From assembly GCA_017408625.1 (NCBI GenBank), contig JAFQUG010000214.1:1-9489 (forward strand): a DNA stretch of 9,489 nt, given 5' to 3'. Below are positions 1-7,758 of this stretch, piece by piece. The notes beneath the pieces are model-generated. The model had not been told where the DNA came from. It was given only the letters and a program-made list of their open reading frames with translations, and ran no database searches. This DNA is from Clostridia bacterium. GTDB lineage: Bacteria; Bacillota_A; Clostridia; Oscillospirales; CAG-272. The position numbers and the translations under genes are program-made. Position 1 is the first letter of the stretch. Every line of letters starts with the position of its first letter.

Positions 1-50
1 CTTTACATAAATTAGATTATGACAATGCAAAGGTAAATTTGCGCCTGTCC

Positions 51-84
51 GGGGCGTCGAGGACGTCGCCCCCTACGGCTGGGG
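51..84. repeat. GC-rich palindromic element at the 3' end of rsmB
   Basis: GGGGCG (51-56) pairs with CGCCCC (67-72). Past a T-T mismatch the stem continues as CG/CG and closes on an AGGA loop (60-63). A second pairing, CCCC (70-73) with GGGG (81-84), overlaps it, so the two stems are alternatives. The rsmB stop codon (73-75, TAG on the minus strand) lies inside the element. On the minus strand no U-run follows the stem, so it is not a standard intrinsic terminator, although it could protect the mRNA 3' end. It resembles the GC-rich intergenic palindromes scattered through some gut Clostridia genomes; that comparison is from memory and untested. Confidence 0.55.
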
Positions 85-1416
85 TATGTTGTTCAATTTA
101 CTTTTACGCAATTTCGCAATAAAGAACCCGTCCGTGCCGTGGGCGTCGGGGGTCAGCGTCAGCATGCCTTCCTGCGAGCAAATGCCGCCGAAGCTGAAAT
201 TCTCGGGGGCAAATTCGGGGTGAGATGCCAGAAATCTTGCCACGTTCTGCTCGTTTTCCTCGGGGAAAATGGTGCAGGTGGAATAGACCAGTATGCCACC
301 GTCCTTGACGTAGCGGCAGCAGTTTTGCAAAATGGCAAGCTGAATGTCGGGCAGGGCAGCCGCGTCCGAGAGATCCTTGTAGCGGATCTCGGGCTTTTTG
401 CCAAGCACGCCAAAGCCGGAGCAGGGCACGTCGCAAAGCACGCGGTCGGCAATATCCCGCAGCTCGGGGTCGTGCAGTCTCGCGTCACGCTCACGCACCT
501 CTATGATATCAATGCCGAGGCGAGCAGCACCGCTCTCAATCAGTGAAAGCTTGCTTTTGTGCAGGTCGTAAGCCAAGATTTTACCCTCGTTTTGCATGCG
601 AATTGCCGTGCCAAAGGTTTTGGAACCGGGGCAAGCGCATGCATCAATGACGCAGTCACCGGGCTGTGCGCCCAGCACCTCGACACAGATCTGCGAGGCG
701 AGATCCTGCACAAGGACCAATCCCTCTTGCATCTGCGCAGAGCCGGAGGGGATGAAATCGGGCGCGCGGAGTGCCGTAGGCAGCACGTCCGAGGCTTGCA
801 CGCGGTACCCAAGCTCACAAAGCTCACTCGCCATTTGCTCGGGCGAGGTCTTGAGCGTATTCACGCGCAGCGTCACGGGCGGTGCGTGGCCAAATGCCTC
901 CATGACCGATTCCGCGCGTTCGCGGCTGAAGATGTCGACCAGCTTGCGGCAAAGCGGGATGGGAAGGGAATAGGTCACCGACAGGTATCTGTCGGGATCG
1001 GTGTTTGGATCGGGGAAGGATATGTCCTGTCCGCGGCGGGTGTATTCACGCAGCACAGCGTTGACAAAGCCGCGGGCGCGACGGGGTGCAAGCGAAACCG
1101 TTTCGTTGATGGCTGCATGCGCGGGAACACGGTCCAGGTAACAGAGCTGATAGAGCCCCATGCGCACCAAATTGCGTACCGTTCCGTCCAGGGTCTCCAT
1201 CGGACGGGAGGAGAGCGCATCGGCAAGATAATCCAGCGTGATCCTTCTCTCGGTCACGCCGTACACGAGAATGGTAACCAGTGCCTTGTCGGGTGCGGAA
1301 AGCGAGCTCTTTTTGAGCGCGGAGTCAAGTGCTAAGTTGGTGTACTGCCCTGCCGAGTCGGTTCGATTTAAGATCTGCAGCGCAAGTGCGCGTGCAGGGT
1401 TTTGCACCTGCTCCAT
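73..1416 (-). CDS. rsmB: 16S rRNA (cytosine-967-C5)-methyltransferase RsmB
   Basis: This S-adenosylmethionine-dependent enzyme makes m5C967 in 16S rRNA. Residues 1 to about 140 form the NusB-like RNA-binding domain, followed by the Rossmann-fold NOL1/NOP2/Sun methyltransferase domain. The SAM-binding motif reads DACACPGSKT (about 258-267), slightly divergent from the usual DACAAPGGKT. DVPCSG supplies Cys332 and STCT supplies Cys381, the two cysteines expected for catalysis and product release, and PEENE follows. The 447-residue length is normal. I chose ATG at 1416 over the in-frame TTG at 1419: the ATG shares one base with the upstream protease stop (TGATG), which suggests translational coupling, and AGAGGA lies about 8 bases before it. 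The last codons and stop lie in a palindromic repeat, so the C-terminal tail may be recently altered. Confidence 0.95.
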   Translation of the reverse strand: MEQVQNPARALALQILNRTDSAGQYTNLALDSALKKSSLSAPDKALVTILVYGVTERRITLDYLADALSSRPMETLDGTVRNLVRMGLYQLCYLDRVPAHAAINETVSLAPRRARGFVNAVLREYTRRGQDISFPDPNTDPDRYLSVTYSLPIPLCRKLVDIFSRERAESVMEAFGHAPPVTLRVNTLKTSPEQMASELCELGYRVQASDVLPTALRAPDFIPSGSAQMQEGLVLVQDLASQICVEVLGAQPGDCVIDACACPGSKTFGTAIRMQNEGKILAYDLHKSKLSLIESGAARLGIDIIEVRERDARLHDPELRDIADRVLCDVPCSGFGVLGKKPEIRYKDLSDAAALPDIQLAILQNCCRYVKDGGILVYSTCTIFPEENEQNVARFLASHPEFAPENFSFGGICSQEGMLTLTPDAHGTDGFFIAKLRKSKLNNIPQP

Positions 1417-2144
1417 CAATTACGTCCTCTTCTGCCGCCAAAGATGGCAAGCAAGCGCAAAAGCTGTGCCAGAGAGGTGGCAAGAGCCGCCACGTAAGTC
1501 AAAGCAGCCGCACTGAGCACGTTTTTAGCCGCTCTCTGCTCATCCTCGGTCAGCGTGCCCCACTCTTCAAGAATGACCAGTGCGCGGCGCGAAGCGTTAA
1601 ACTCTACGGGCAGCGTGATCAGCTGGAAAATGGTGCTGAACGAGAAAAGCGCAATGCCGCCCACCATGAAAAAGTCGGAGATGGGGGTGGCGGCCTGCAG
1701 ATAGAAATACGAGATAAACAGACCGATCAAAAACAGGGGCATAGCCAAAACCGAGCCGATGCGCGTAACGGGAATGATGGCAGCGCGTACGCGGATGGGG
1801 AAGTAATCGGTGCCATACTGCACGGCATGTCCTGCCTCGTGTGCTGCAACGCCCACTGCTGCTGCGCTGGTGCTGTCGTAAACGCTGTCCGAAAGACGAA
1901 TGACGCCCTCCTTGGGGTCAAAGTGGTCGGTCAGGTGTCCGCCTACGCGCTCGACGGAAATATCGTAAAGACCGTTGTCGTCCAGGATCTTGCGTGCAGC
2001 CTGTGCACCCGTGATGCCGCGCGCGGTCTTGATCTTGCTGCCCGCTTCAAACGCACTCTTGACGCGGAATTGCGCAAAGATGGCGAAGATCAGCGCGGGG
2101 AGCAGAATGATATAGGTCCAGTCAAAAAAGGAATAGTAAAACAT
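1416..2144 (-). CDS. YugP-like membrane zinc metallopeptidase
   Basis: This 242-residue membrane protein belongs to the neutral zinc metallopeptidase family typified by Bacillus YugP (PF04298). The zinc-binding and catalytic HEAGH motif is at 102-106, followed by AVQYG. A hydrophobic segment lies near residues 8-27, and further membrane segments lie near 119-147, 158-180 and 205-235. LPVEFNAS (about 178-185) contains a Glu that could be the third zinc ligand; this is inferred. The family's substrate is not well established. ATG at 2144 is preceded by AAAGGAG, which overlaps the fmt stop (TAAAGGAG), indicating tight coupling. The gene sits between fmt and rsmB, as I recall in other Clostridia. 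Family assignment is confident; cellular role is unknown. Confidence 0.9.
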   Translation of the reverse strand: MFYYSFFDWTYIILLPALIFAIFAQFRVKSAFEAGSKIKTARGITGAQAARKILDDNGLYDISVERVGGHLTDHFDPKEGVIRLSDSVYDSTSAAAVGVAAHEAGHAVQYGTDYFPIRVRAAIIPVTRIGSVLAMPLFLIGLFISYFYLQAATPISDFFMVGGIALFSFSTIFQLITLPVEFNASRRALVILEEWGTLTEDEQRAAKNVLSAAALTYVAALATSLAQLLRLLAIFGGRRGRN

Positions 2145-2155
2145 AGAAATCTCCT

Positions 2156-3091
2156 TTAGGATAACAAGTCGCCGAGATTCAGCTTTCTGCCTCGGATGTA
2201 GTCGGCAGCGCCCATACGCTTTTTGCCCTCGGGAATGACCGAAGTCAGTGCAAGCGTGCCCTTGCCGCAGGCAACGAGGATCTCACCGTCAAGTCCTACG
2301 ACCGTACCGGGAGTGACGCTGTGCACCTTGTCCTCGTCGTATACGCGTGCGGCGTATACCTTGAGCAAAGATCCGTTCGGCAGGTGCGTAAAGGAAAGGG
2401 GAATGGGAGAGGTGCCGCGGATGCGGTTGTGCAGCGTGCGCGCATCCAAAGAAAAGTCGATCAAAAGGTCGCTCTTCTCAATCTTCTTGGCGTAGGTTGC
2501 AAGCGAATCGTCCTGAACCTCGGGCACAAGCGTACCTGCGCGAAGCGCGTCCAGCGTATCAAGCATGGTCTGTGCGCCAAGCGCACCCAGCTTGTCGTGA
2601 ATGGTTTCAAAATTGTCGCTGTCCTCAATGGGCAGCTCAGCCTTGAGCAGCATATCTCCCGTGTCAATGCCGTCTGCCATATACATGGTGGTAATGCCGG
2701 TCTCGGCACAGCCGTCCATGATGGCGCGTTGCATAGGCGCCGCACCGCGGTAAGCGGGCAAGAGCGAGCCGTGCACGTTGATGCAGCCGTATTTGGGGTA
2801 TTCCAGCACGTTTACGGGCAGAATTTTGCCAAAGGCCACCACCACGATCAGCTCGGGATCGATCTCTGCAAGCAAAGAAGCAAACGCCTCGTCGCGCAGC
2901 GTCTTGGGCTGATAGACGGGGATATCATGCTCCTGTGCATATACTTTTACGGGCGTGGGCAAAAGCTCGTAGCCGCGTCCGCGCGGCTTGTCTGTTTGCG
3001 TGACCACACCGATCACGTTCTCACCGCGTTCGACCAAGGCCTTAAGCGTAAAGACCGCAAAATCGGGCGTACCCATGAATAAGATCTTCAT
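2156..3091 (-). CDS. fmt: Methionyl-tRNA formyltransferase
   Basis: Fmt transfers a formyl group from 10-formyl-tetrahydrofolate to Met-tRNA(fMet), giving the initiator tRNA used in bacterial translation. The 311-residue protein opens with MKILFMGTPDFA, typical of the family, and has the formyltransferase signature NVHGSLLPAYRGAAP (about 105-119). Asn105, His107 and Asp143 (in GIDTGD) fit the catalytic triad of the family. The C-terminal part, from about residue 205, is the OB-fold tRNA-binding domain. ATG at 3091 has GGAGGTGA about 4 bases upstream. It follows def with a 20-base gap, so the enzymes that add and remove the formyl group are co-transcribed, as in many bacteria. Nothing looks broken. 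Confidence 0.97.
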   Translation of the reverse strand: MKILFMGTPDFAVFTLKALVERGENVIGVVTQTDKPRGRGYELLPTPVKVYAQEHDIPVYQPKTLRDEAFASLLAEIDPELIVVVAFGKILPVNVLEYPKYGCINVHGSLLPAYRGAAPMQRAIMDGCAETGITTMYMADGIDTGDMLLKAELPIEDSDNFETIHDKLGALGAQTMLDTLDALRAGTLVPEVQDDSLATYAKKIEKSDLLIDFSLDARTLHNRIRGTSPIPLSFTHLPNGSLLKVYAARVYDEDKVHSVTPGTVVGLDGEILVACGKGTLALTSVIPEGKKRMGAADYIRGRKLNLGDLLS

Positions 3092-3111
3092 AAAGTCACC
3101 TCCGCGGGGGA

Positions 3112-3567
3112 TTATTCTTCCACCACTTCCAGCGCCTCGTCAATAAAGAGAACGCCGTCCAGATGGTCGACCTCGTGGCAGAATGCGCGGGCCAGAAGCC
3201 CGCTGCCCGAGACCTCTACCACCTCACCGTCGCGGTTGGTGTAGCGCACCGTGACGTGCATGGGTCTGCGCGTCGTGCCCCACTTACCGGGCAGGGAAAG
3301 GCAGCCCTCGGTTTCCTCCTGCGTGCCTGCGCGCGCAATGATCTTGGGGTTGATCATCTCGTAAACCTCGCCGGGTTCGACCTCCACGACCGCAATGCGG
3401 CGCAGAATGCCCACCTGGGGCGCTGCCAGGCCGCAGCCGTCGGCTGCACGCATGGTTTCCACCATGTCGTCAAGCAGGGTTTTGATACGGGGGGTAACGG
3501 TATCTACGGGGCGACAGGTCTTGCGCAGCACCTCGTCGCCGTATTTTACAATTCTCAATTTAGCCAT
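3112..3567 (-). CDS. def: Peptide deformylase
   Basis: This metallohydrolase removes the N-formyl group from nascent proteins at the ribosome exit, before Met removal. All three family motifs are present: GCGLAAPQ (44-51), EGCLS (87-91) and HEVDH (131-135). Cys89, His131 and His135 are the expected metal ligands and Glu132 the catalytic acid. At 151 residues it is a normal short (type 1-like) deformylase. Met1 at 3567 is supported by AAGGAG about 8 bases upstream. It lies 17 bases after priA and 20 bases before fmt, in the conserved priA-def-fmt order. Confidence 0.97.
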   Translation of the reverse strand: MAKLRIVKYGDEVLRKTCRPVDTVTPRIKTLLDDMVETMRAADGCGLAAPQVGILRRIAVVEVEPGEVYEMINPKIIARAGTQEETEGCLSLPGKWGTTRRPMHVTVRYTNRDGEVVEVSGSGLLARAFCHEVDHLDGVLFIDEALEVVEE

Positions 3568-3584
3568 GAGTCAAACTCCTTATA

Positions 3585-6098
3585 TTATAGTGATGATGGG
3601 TTGAAATCTATACCGAGGATGGGCTTTTTTGCGCCGTCCTTGCCACAACGGATCAGAATTTTGGAGAAAAGCTCGCGTGAACGCTTGTTCAGTCGGCATT
3701 TGATGACAAGTCGCATGCGATATTTTTCCTCCACACGGTAAACGGGGGCTTCAAACGGCCCGAAGATCAGCATGGGTACGTCGCAAAAGTCTCCCGAGCC
3801 AAGGCGGTCCAGTTCCTCGCGCAAGCGCACGGCGTGGATCATCAGCTCCTTTTCGTCAGCCGCGGTCAGCGTCAGCAGTACGATGTCGCAATAGGGCGGG
3901 AAGGTCAGAAGGCGGCGCAGCTTGATCTCACGCTCATAAAAGGTGTGGTAATCCTGTGCGCAGGCAAGCGTGATCACGTCGCTGTCGGGGTTGTTGGTCT
4001 GGATGATGGCGCGCCCCTGCACGTCGCCGCGTCCCGCACGTCCGATGACCTGGGTCAGCATGGAGAAGGTGCGCTCGGCAGCACGGTAATCGTCCACGTA
4101 AAGCGAGGCGTCGGCCAACAGGACGCCCACCAGCGTGACGTCGGGGAAGTTGTGCCCCTTGGTCACCATCTGCGTACCGATCATGACGTTTGCCTTGCCG
4201 TCGCGGAATTCGCCAAGCAGCTTATCCATGGAGAATTTTGCCGAGGTGGTGTCCGCGTCCAGTCGCATGACGCGCGCGTCGGGTAAAAGCGTCTCCAGCT
4301 CCTCCTGCACGCGCTGCGTGCCAAAGCCGTTGTGCCGCAGGTGTGAGGAATCGCACGAGGGGCACTTCTGAGGCACTTGCATCCGTGTGCCGCACCAGTG
4401 GCAGATCAGCTCGCCGTCGGTGTACGTGCCGTTTTTGACGTGATAGGTCATGGCCACAGAGCAGTGCGGACAGGTAATGGCCGTTCCGCAGGATGCGCAA
4501 GAGACAAAGCGGTGATACCCGCGACGGTTGAGAAACAGGACTGCCTGTCTGCCGTCCTTGACCGTGTGATCCAGTGCCTCGGTCAGCAAAGAGCCTAACG
4601 GAGAGGAAAAGCCTGCCGCCGCGTCACTGCGCATATCTGCCACCGTGACCTCGGGGAGATTGGTTTTGTTGTATCGTTCTGTCAAGGTCAGCAGGGTATA
4701 CGTGCCTGCCTGTGCCTTGGCGTAGCTTTCAAGCGAGGGCGTGGCCGATGCCAGCAGTAAAAGTGCCTTGCTGTGGGCGCAACGCCAGCGGGCTACGTCA
4801 CGTGCGTGGTATTTGGGGTCCTGGTCGGATTTGTATGTGTGCTCCTGCTCCTCGTCCATGATGATCAGGCCAAGGTTGGGCACGGGAGCAAACACAGCCG
4901 AGCGCGTGCCGATGACCAGCCGTGCCTTGCCCGAGCTGATGCGGGCATACGCGTCCTGTCGCTCGCCTGCCGAAAGACCCGAATGGATCACGGCTACCGT
5001 GTTGCCGTATCTTGCGCAGAACAGTGCCACGGATTGTGGGGTCAGCGAGATCTCGGGCAGCATCAGGATCGCGCCCTTGCCGTCGGCTAAGATCTTGTCC
5101 AGCAGCTTTGCCATGACGTAGGTCTTGCCGCTGCCTGTCACGCCGAATAAGAGTGCCGCGCGGGCCTGGCCGCTGTCCGCCATTTCGCAAAGCGAACGCA
5201 CGGCCTCGGTCTGCTGGTCGTTGAGTACGGGGTCCGGCGCGGGAGTAAAGTCGTCGGGGGTGGCGTAGGGGTTGCGGTAAACTTGCTTTTTTTCTGTGTT
5301 AAGCAAGCCCTTTTCCACCAAGGCCTTGAGCTGGGCTGCTCCCGCCTCTGTGCCGTGACAGAGCTCGTCCTTGTCTGCGGGTTTACCCAGCTCGAGTGCG
5401 CGGGCAAGCAGGGATTTTTGCTTTTGTGAGGTCAGACGCAACGTAGCGGACTTGTCACCCGCAAGGATGCGATCCGCCTCGTCTCTATCGATACCCAGCG
5501 AATAAAGCGTAGTGAAAACGCCGTCCGAGCCCTGCTTTTCCTCGGCGTGCTTTTGAATAAAGCCCTTGTCTGATAAGTAAGCAACAGTCTCGCCCACTCC
5601 TGCGCCAAAGCGTGCGCGCAAAGCGTGCATGCTGACGTTGCCGCGGGCACGGATGTAGTTGAAAACAAGCAGGGCAGAGGCGTCTGCGTGCTTGTCGAAG
5701 CTCTGCGGATCAATGCCGTCTGAGGGGCGGTAATAGTCCACCATTTGGGACATAGCGGCCGAGGGAAGCACACATCGCACCGCCTCGCCTACGGTGCAAA
5801 GCGTTTGCTCGTGCAGCCAAAGGCAAAGGGAAAGCATTTCCTCTGATAAGCAAATCCGTTCGGCGCACAGCCCCGCAATGCTCTTGATGCGCTTGGCCGA
5901 GGCAGAGTTATGCACCCTTGCCACCAAGCCGATCTGCTTGCGGTTTCCGTGTCCGAACGGCACAGTGACAAACACGCCGGGTGTGACCGCGGCGCGCATG
6001 TCTTGGGGGATATAGTAATCGTAGGAGGCATCGATACAGTAGGGGTTATCCAAAATATACACCCCTGCATATTCGTTTACGCCTTCGCAACGGTTCAC
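3585..6098 (-). CDS. priA: Primosomal protein N' (PriA helicase)
   Basis: PriA is a superfamily 2 3'-to-5' DNA helicase that recognises stalled forks and reloads the replisome. With the chosen start the protein has 837 residues: an N-terminal DNA-binding region, a helicase core and a C-terminal domain. Walker A is GVTGSGKT (319-326) and Walker B reads MDEEQEHTYK (from about 414), with Q where many relatives have H. Eight cysteines in four CxxC pairs (534/537, 543/546, 566/569, 579/582) form the two zinc sites inserted in the helicase. GTQMVTKGHNF and QVIGRAGRG are later helicase motifs. I chose GTG at 6098, because the GTG three codons upstream (6107) overlaps the Shine-Dalgarno itself. The gene lies between rpoZ and def; coaBC, often found just upstream, is absent. 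Confidence 0.96.
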   Translation of the reverse strand: MNRCEGVNEYAGVYILDNPYCIDASYDYYIPQDMRAAVTPGVFVTVPFGHGNRKQIGLVARVHNSASAKRIKSIAGLCAERICLSEEMLSLCLWLHEQTLCTVGEAVRCVLPSAAMSQMVDYYRPSDGIDPQSFDKHADASALLVFNYIRARGNVSMHALRARFGAGVGETVAYLSDKGFIQKHAEEKQGSDGVFTTLYSLGIDRDEADRILAGDKSATLRLTSQKQKSLLARALELGKPADKDELCHGTEAGAAQLKALVEKGLLNTEKKQVYRNPYATPDDFTPAPDPVLNDQQTEAVRSLCEMADSGQARAALLFGVTGSGKTYVMAKLLDKILADGKGAILMLPEISLTPQSVALFCARYGNTVAVIHSGLSAGERQDAYARISSGKARLVIGTRSAVFAPVPNLGLIIMDEEQEHTYKSDQDPKYHARDVARWRCAHSKALLLLASATPSLESYAKAQAGTYTLLTLTERYNKTNLPEVTVADMRSDAAAGFSSPLGSLLTEALDHTVKDGRQAVLFLNRRGYHRFVSCASCGTAITCPHCSVAMTYHVKNGTYTDGELICHWCGTRMQVPQKCPSCDSSHLRHNGFGTQRVQEELETLLPDARVMRLDADTTSAKFSMDKLLGEFRDGKANVMIGTQMVTKGHNFPDVTLVGVLLADASLYVDDYRAAERTFSMLTQVIGRAGRGDVQGRAIIQTNNPDSDVITLACAQDYHTFYEREIKLRRLLTFPPYCDIVLLTLTAADEKELMIHAVRLREELDRLGSGDFCDVPMLIFGPFEAPVYRVEEKYRMRLVIKCRLNKRSRELFSKILIRCGKDGAKKPILGIDFNPSSL

Positions 6099-6106
6099 AA
6101 TATTCA

Positions 6107-6112
6107 CTCCTT
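6107..6112 (-). promoter_or_regulatory. priA ribosome binding site
   Basis: AAGGAG on the minus strand is separated by 8 bases (TGAATATT) from the GTG at 6098-6096, an ideal spacing. The upstream in-frame GTG (6107-6105) shares its first G with this site, so it cannot use it. This decides the priA start. Confidence 0.8.
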
Positions 6113-6124
6113 TATTTGAATGGG

Positions 6125-6406
6125 TCAGTTGAGCTCCTGCTCGGGTGCTTCTCTGACGATCTTGTATTCGCCCTTATGGATGCGGCCGATCGCGATCTTG
6201 ACAGCCTTCTCGTCGCGTACTTCCTTGTCGATCAGGGTGTTCAGGGGCTTGTCGGTCTCCTTGTTGCCGGTCATGGAAGCCTCTGCCTGCTCGCGCTGCT
6301 TGACGTATTCGCCGGTGATGATGCGTGCGCACTTTGCAGTTGCAATAGCCAGCTCGTAGCGGTTGAATTCATTCTTGGTCAGTTCGTTGATGGTAGGATA
6401 AAGCAT
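6125..6406 (-). CDS. rpoZ: RNA polymerase omega subunit
   Basis: Omega is a small RNA polymerase subunit that helps fold and assemble beta-prime. The 93-residue protein has the family pattern NRYELAIATAKCARII near the N-terminus (about 15-30), then a conserved stretch DKPLNTLIDKEVRDEKAVKIAIGRI in the second half; in omega proteins the first helix packs on beta-prime. ATG at 6406 follows AAAGGAA by about 7 bases. It sits 49 bases after remA and 26 bases before priA. In most relatives gmk lies directly upstream of rpoZ; here remA takes that place. The motif and the context together make the call firm despite the short length. Confidence 0.9.
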   Translation of the reverse strand: MLYPTINELTKNEFNRYELAIATAKCARIITGEYVKQREQAEASMTGNKETDKPLNTLIDKEVRDEKAVKIAIGRIHKGEYKIVREAPEQELN

Positions 6407-6455
6407 AGTTAATTCCTTTCAAAAATCAATATGTAAGATAATTTTTATAACTTGG

Positions 6456-6722
6456 TTATTCTTCCTCTTCGGAGTCATCGTAATCCTGGTCGGTGGTCAG
6501 GCGGTTTGCAATGGTCTCTGCCTGCAGCGCCGAGAGAATGACGTGCTCGGAGTCGGTAATGATGACCGCGCGGGTCTTTCTGCCGCAGGTCACGTCAATG
6601 ACGCGGCCTGCATCCTTTGCGTCCTGGATCAGACGCTTGATGGGAGCGGAGTCGGGGGCAGCCAGCGTTACAATGCGCTCCACGGCTACCATGTTTCCAT
6701 AGCCTACGTTAATAAAGTTCAT
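6456..6722 (-). CDS. remA: RemA/DUF370-family DNA-binding regulator
   Basis: The 88-residue protein matches the RemA (DUF370) family. Bacillus subtilis RemA is a ring-forming DNA-binding protein that activates biofilm matrix and osmoprotection genes. Family features seen are [10 protein letters not shown] at the N-terminus, [11 protein letters not shown] (about 25-35), [12 protein letters not shown] (47-58) and HVILSALQ. Compared with my memory of the B. subtilis protein, Arg16 and Arg48 match DNA-contacting arginines, while Lys49 replaces a second one. The tail DYDDSEEEE is strongly acidic. AGGAGG (6728-6733) lies 5 bases before the ATG. It usually sits between yicC and gmk; here gmk is missing. 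Whether this protein controls matrix genes in this organism cannot be told from the sequence. Confidence 0.9.
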   Translation of the reverse strand: MNFINVGYGNMVAVERIVTLAAPDSAPIKRLIQDAKDAGRVIDVTCGRKTRAVIITDSEHVILSALQAETIANRLTTDQDYDDSEEEE

Positions 6723-6740
6723 ACTAACCTCCTAGTGTTG

Positions 6741-6800
6741 AAACTTCACCGTGGAGCTTTGCTCCGAAAATGGGTTGGGCCCCATTTTCAGGTGAAGTTT
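6741..6800. repeat. 60-base three-stem inverted-repeat element
   Basis: The ends are a perfect 10-bp inverted repeat: AAACTTCACC (6741-6750) and GGTGAAGTTT (6791-6800). Inside are two complete hairpins: GGAGC-TTT-GCTCC (6753-6765) and GAAAATGGG (6766-6774) with CCCATTTTC (6781-6789) around a 6-base loop. Only GT, one A and the loops are unpaired, so RNA or single-stranded DNA of either strand would fold as a three-way junction. It lies in the yicC-remA gap, 7 bases upstream of the remA Shine-Dalgarno in the transcript. It may be a small non-autonomous mobile repeat (REP or MITE-like) or a structured leader affecting remA. I saw no second copy in the window. Confidence 0.8.
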
Positions 6801-6850
6801 ATGCGTGAACAGCAGACGAAACGGTCTGATAGAGTGAGCTTTCACGCTAT

Positions 6851-7738
6851 TCATTCAATGTTCTGGATCTGCTCGCGGATCTTTTCAAGCTCTGTCTTGA
6901 CCTCAACCACCAGCTTGGCAATGGCGGCGTTGGAGCACTTGGAGCCCGTGGTGTTGATCTCGCGATTGATCTCCTGCAACAGGAAATCAATGCTGCGGCC
7001 AACCGGCTGGTCGCTTGCAAGATACTGCTCAAAGGCTACGAAATGCGAGCGCAGACGAACCAATTCCTCGTCAATGGCAACCTTGTCGGCATAGATGGCA
7101 CACTCTGTCAGAATGCGGTTTTCGTCTACCGTGACTACGGCGTCGGCCAGTACCGCGCGGATCTTTTCTTCCAGGCGGTCGCGGTAGGTGACGATATCGT
7201 CGCCCGAGAGCTGCTCAATGGTGTCCACACGGGTCATGATGTTGTGCATCTTGCCGCGCAGATCGGCTTCGATACGCGCGCCCTCACAGCGGCGTGCGTC
7301 CAGAAAGCGGTCGGTCGCAACCGAAAGCACAGTAAGCAGCGCCTGCCAATCCTTTTCGGTGTCCTCCTCGGGCTTTTTGACCTTGAAGATCTCCTGGTTG
7401 CGCGCAACCGTCATGACGCTGATGTCGTCGGCAAGAGAGAACGTGTCGCGCAGCGCGTAAAGCGCGTCCAGATAGCCCTTGGCGTAGCCCTCGTCAAGCA
7501 CGATGGAAACGCCCTGCGTGTCCAGCACGTCGATCGAGATGTTGACGTCCACCTTGCCGCGCGAAATCCCGCGGCTTTGCAGGTAGGGCTTGATCTTTTC
7601 CTCCAGGTACGAGAATGCGCGGGGCATGCGTACCGAGCAATCAAAAAATCGGTTGTTGACCGAGCGGATCTCCACGGTAATATCCTTGCCCGCAACGGTC
7701 TGCTTGTCGCGCCCAAAGGCGGTCATGCTGAAGATCAA
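6851..7738 (-). CDS. yicC: YicC family endoribonuclease
   Basis: YicC proteins are RNA-cleaving enzymes; the E. coli and Bacillus members have been linked to degradation of small RNAs and mRNA. With the TTG start at 7738 the protein has 295 residues and begins MIFSMTAFGR, aligning with the family's usual MI(R/K)SMT(A/G)(F/Y)(G/A)R. Other conserved parts are VEIRSVNNRFFD near the N-terminus and the C-terminal DUF1732 segment RSIDFLLQEINREINTTGSK...REQIQNIE. A longer frame to 7837 would add 33 residues outside the family and cross the promoter, so I rejected it. GGAGGAA precedes the TTG. This is the first gene of the minus-strand operon. Function is assigned by family only. Confidence 0.93.
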   Translation of the reverse strand: MIFSMTAFGRDKQTVAGKDITVEIRSVNNRFFDCSVRMPRAFSYLEEKIKPYLQSRGISRGKVDVNISIDVLDTQGVSIVLDEGYAKGYLDALYALRDTFSLADDISVMTVARNQEIFKVKKPEEDTEKDWQALLTVLSVATDRFLDARRCEGARIEADLRGKMHNIMTRVDTIEQLSGDDIVTYRDRLEEKIRAVLADAVVTVDENRILTECAIYADKVAIDEELVRLRSHFVAFEQYLASDQPVGRSIDFLLQEINREINTTGSKCSNAAIAKLVVEVKTELEKIREQIQNIE

Positions 7739-7744
7739 AGTCAC

Positions 7745-7751
7745 TTCCTCC
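7745..7751 (-). promoter_or_regulatory. yicC ribosome binding site
   Basis: GGAGGAA on the minus strand lies 6 bases before the TTG at 7738-7736. A GTG at 7744 is directly next to it, too close to be used, and the ATG at 7726 is 18 bases away. The TTG is therefore the best start. Confidence 0.75.
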
Positions 7752-7758
7752 GAATTCC

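Noticed and set aside
559..1335. 258-codon plus-strand open frame opposite rsmB
   Set aside because: It is a shadow of rsmB on the other strand; rsmB has clear motifs and the shadow protein has no recognisable domain.
1329..2159. 276-codon plus-strand open frame opposite the protease gene
   Set aside because: Mirrors the YugP-like gene and the start of rsmB; no motif of its own and low-complexity composition.
2321..3082. 253-codon plus-strand open frame opposite fmt
   Set aside because: Antisense shadow of a well-conserved fmt; long opposite frames are common in GC-rich coding DNA.
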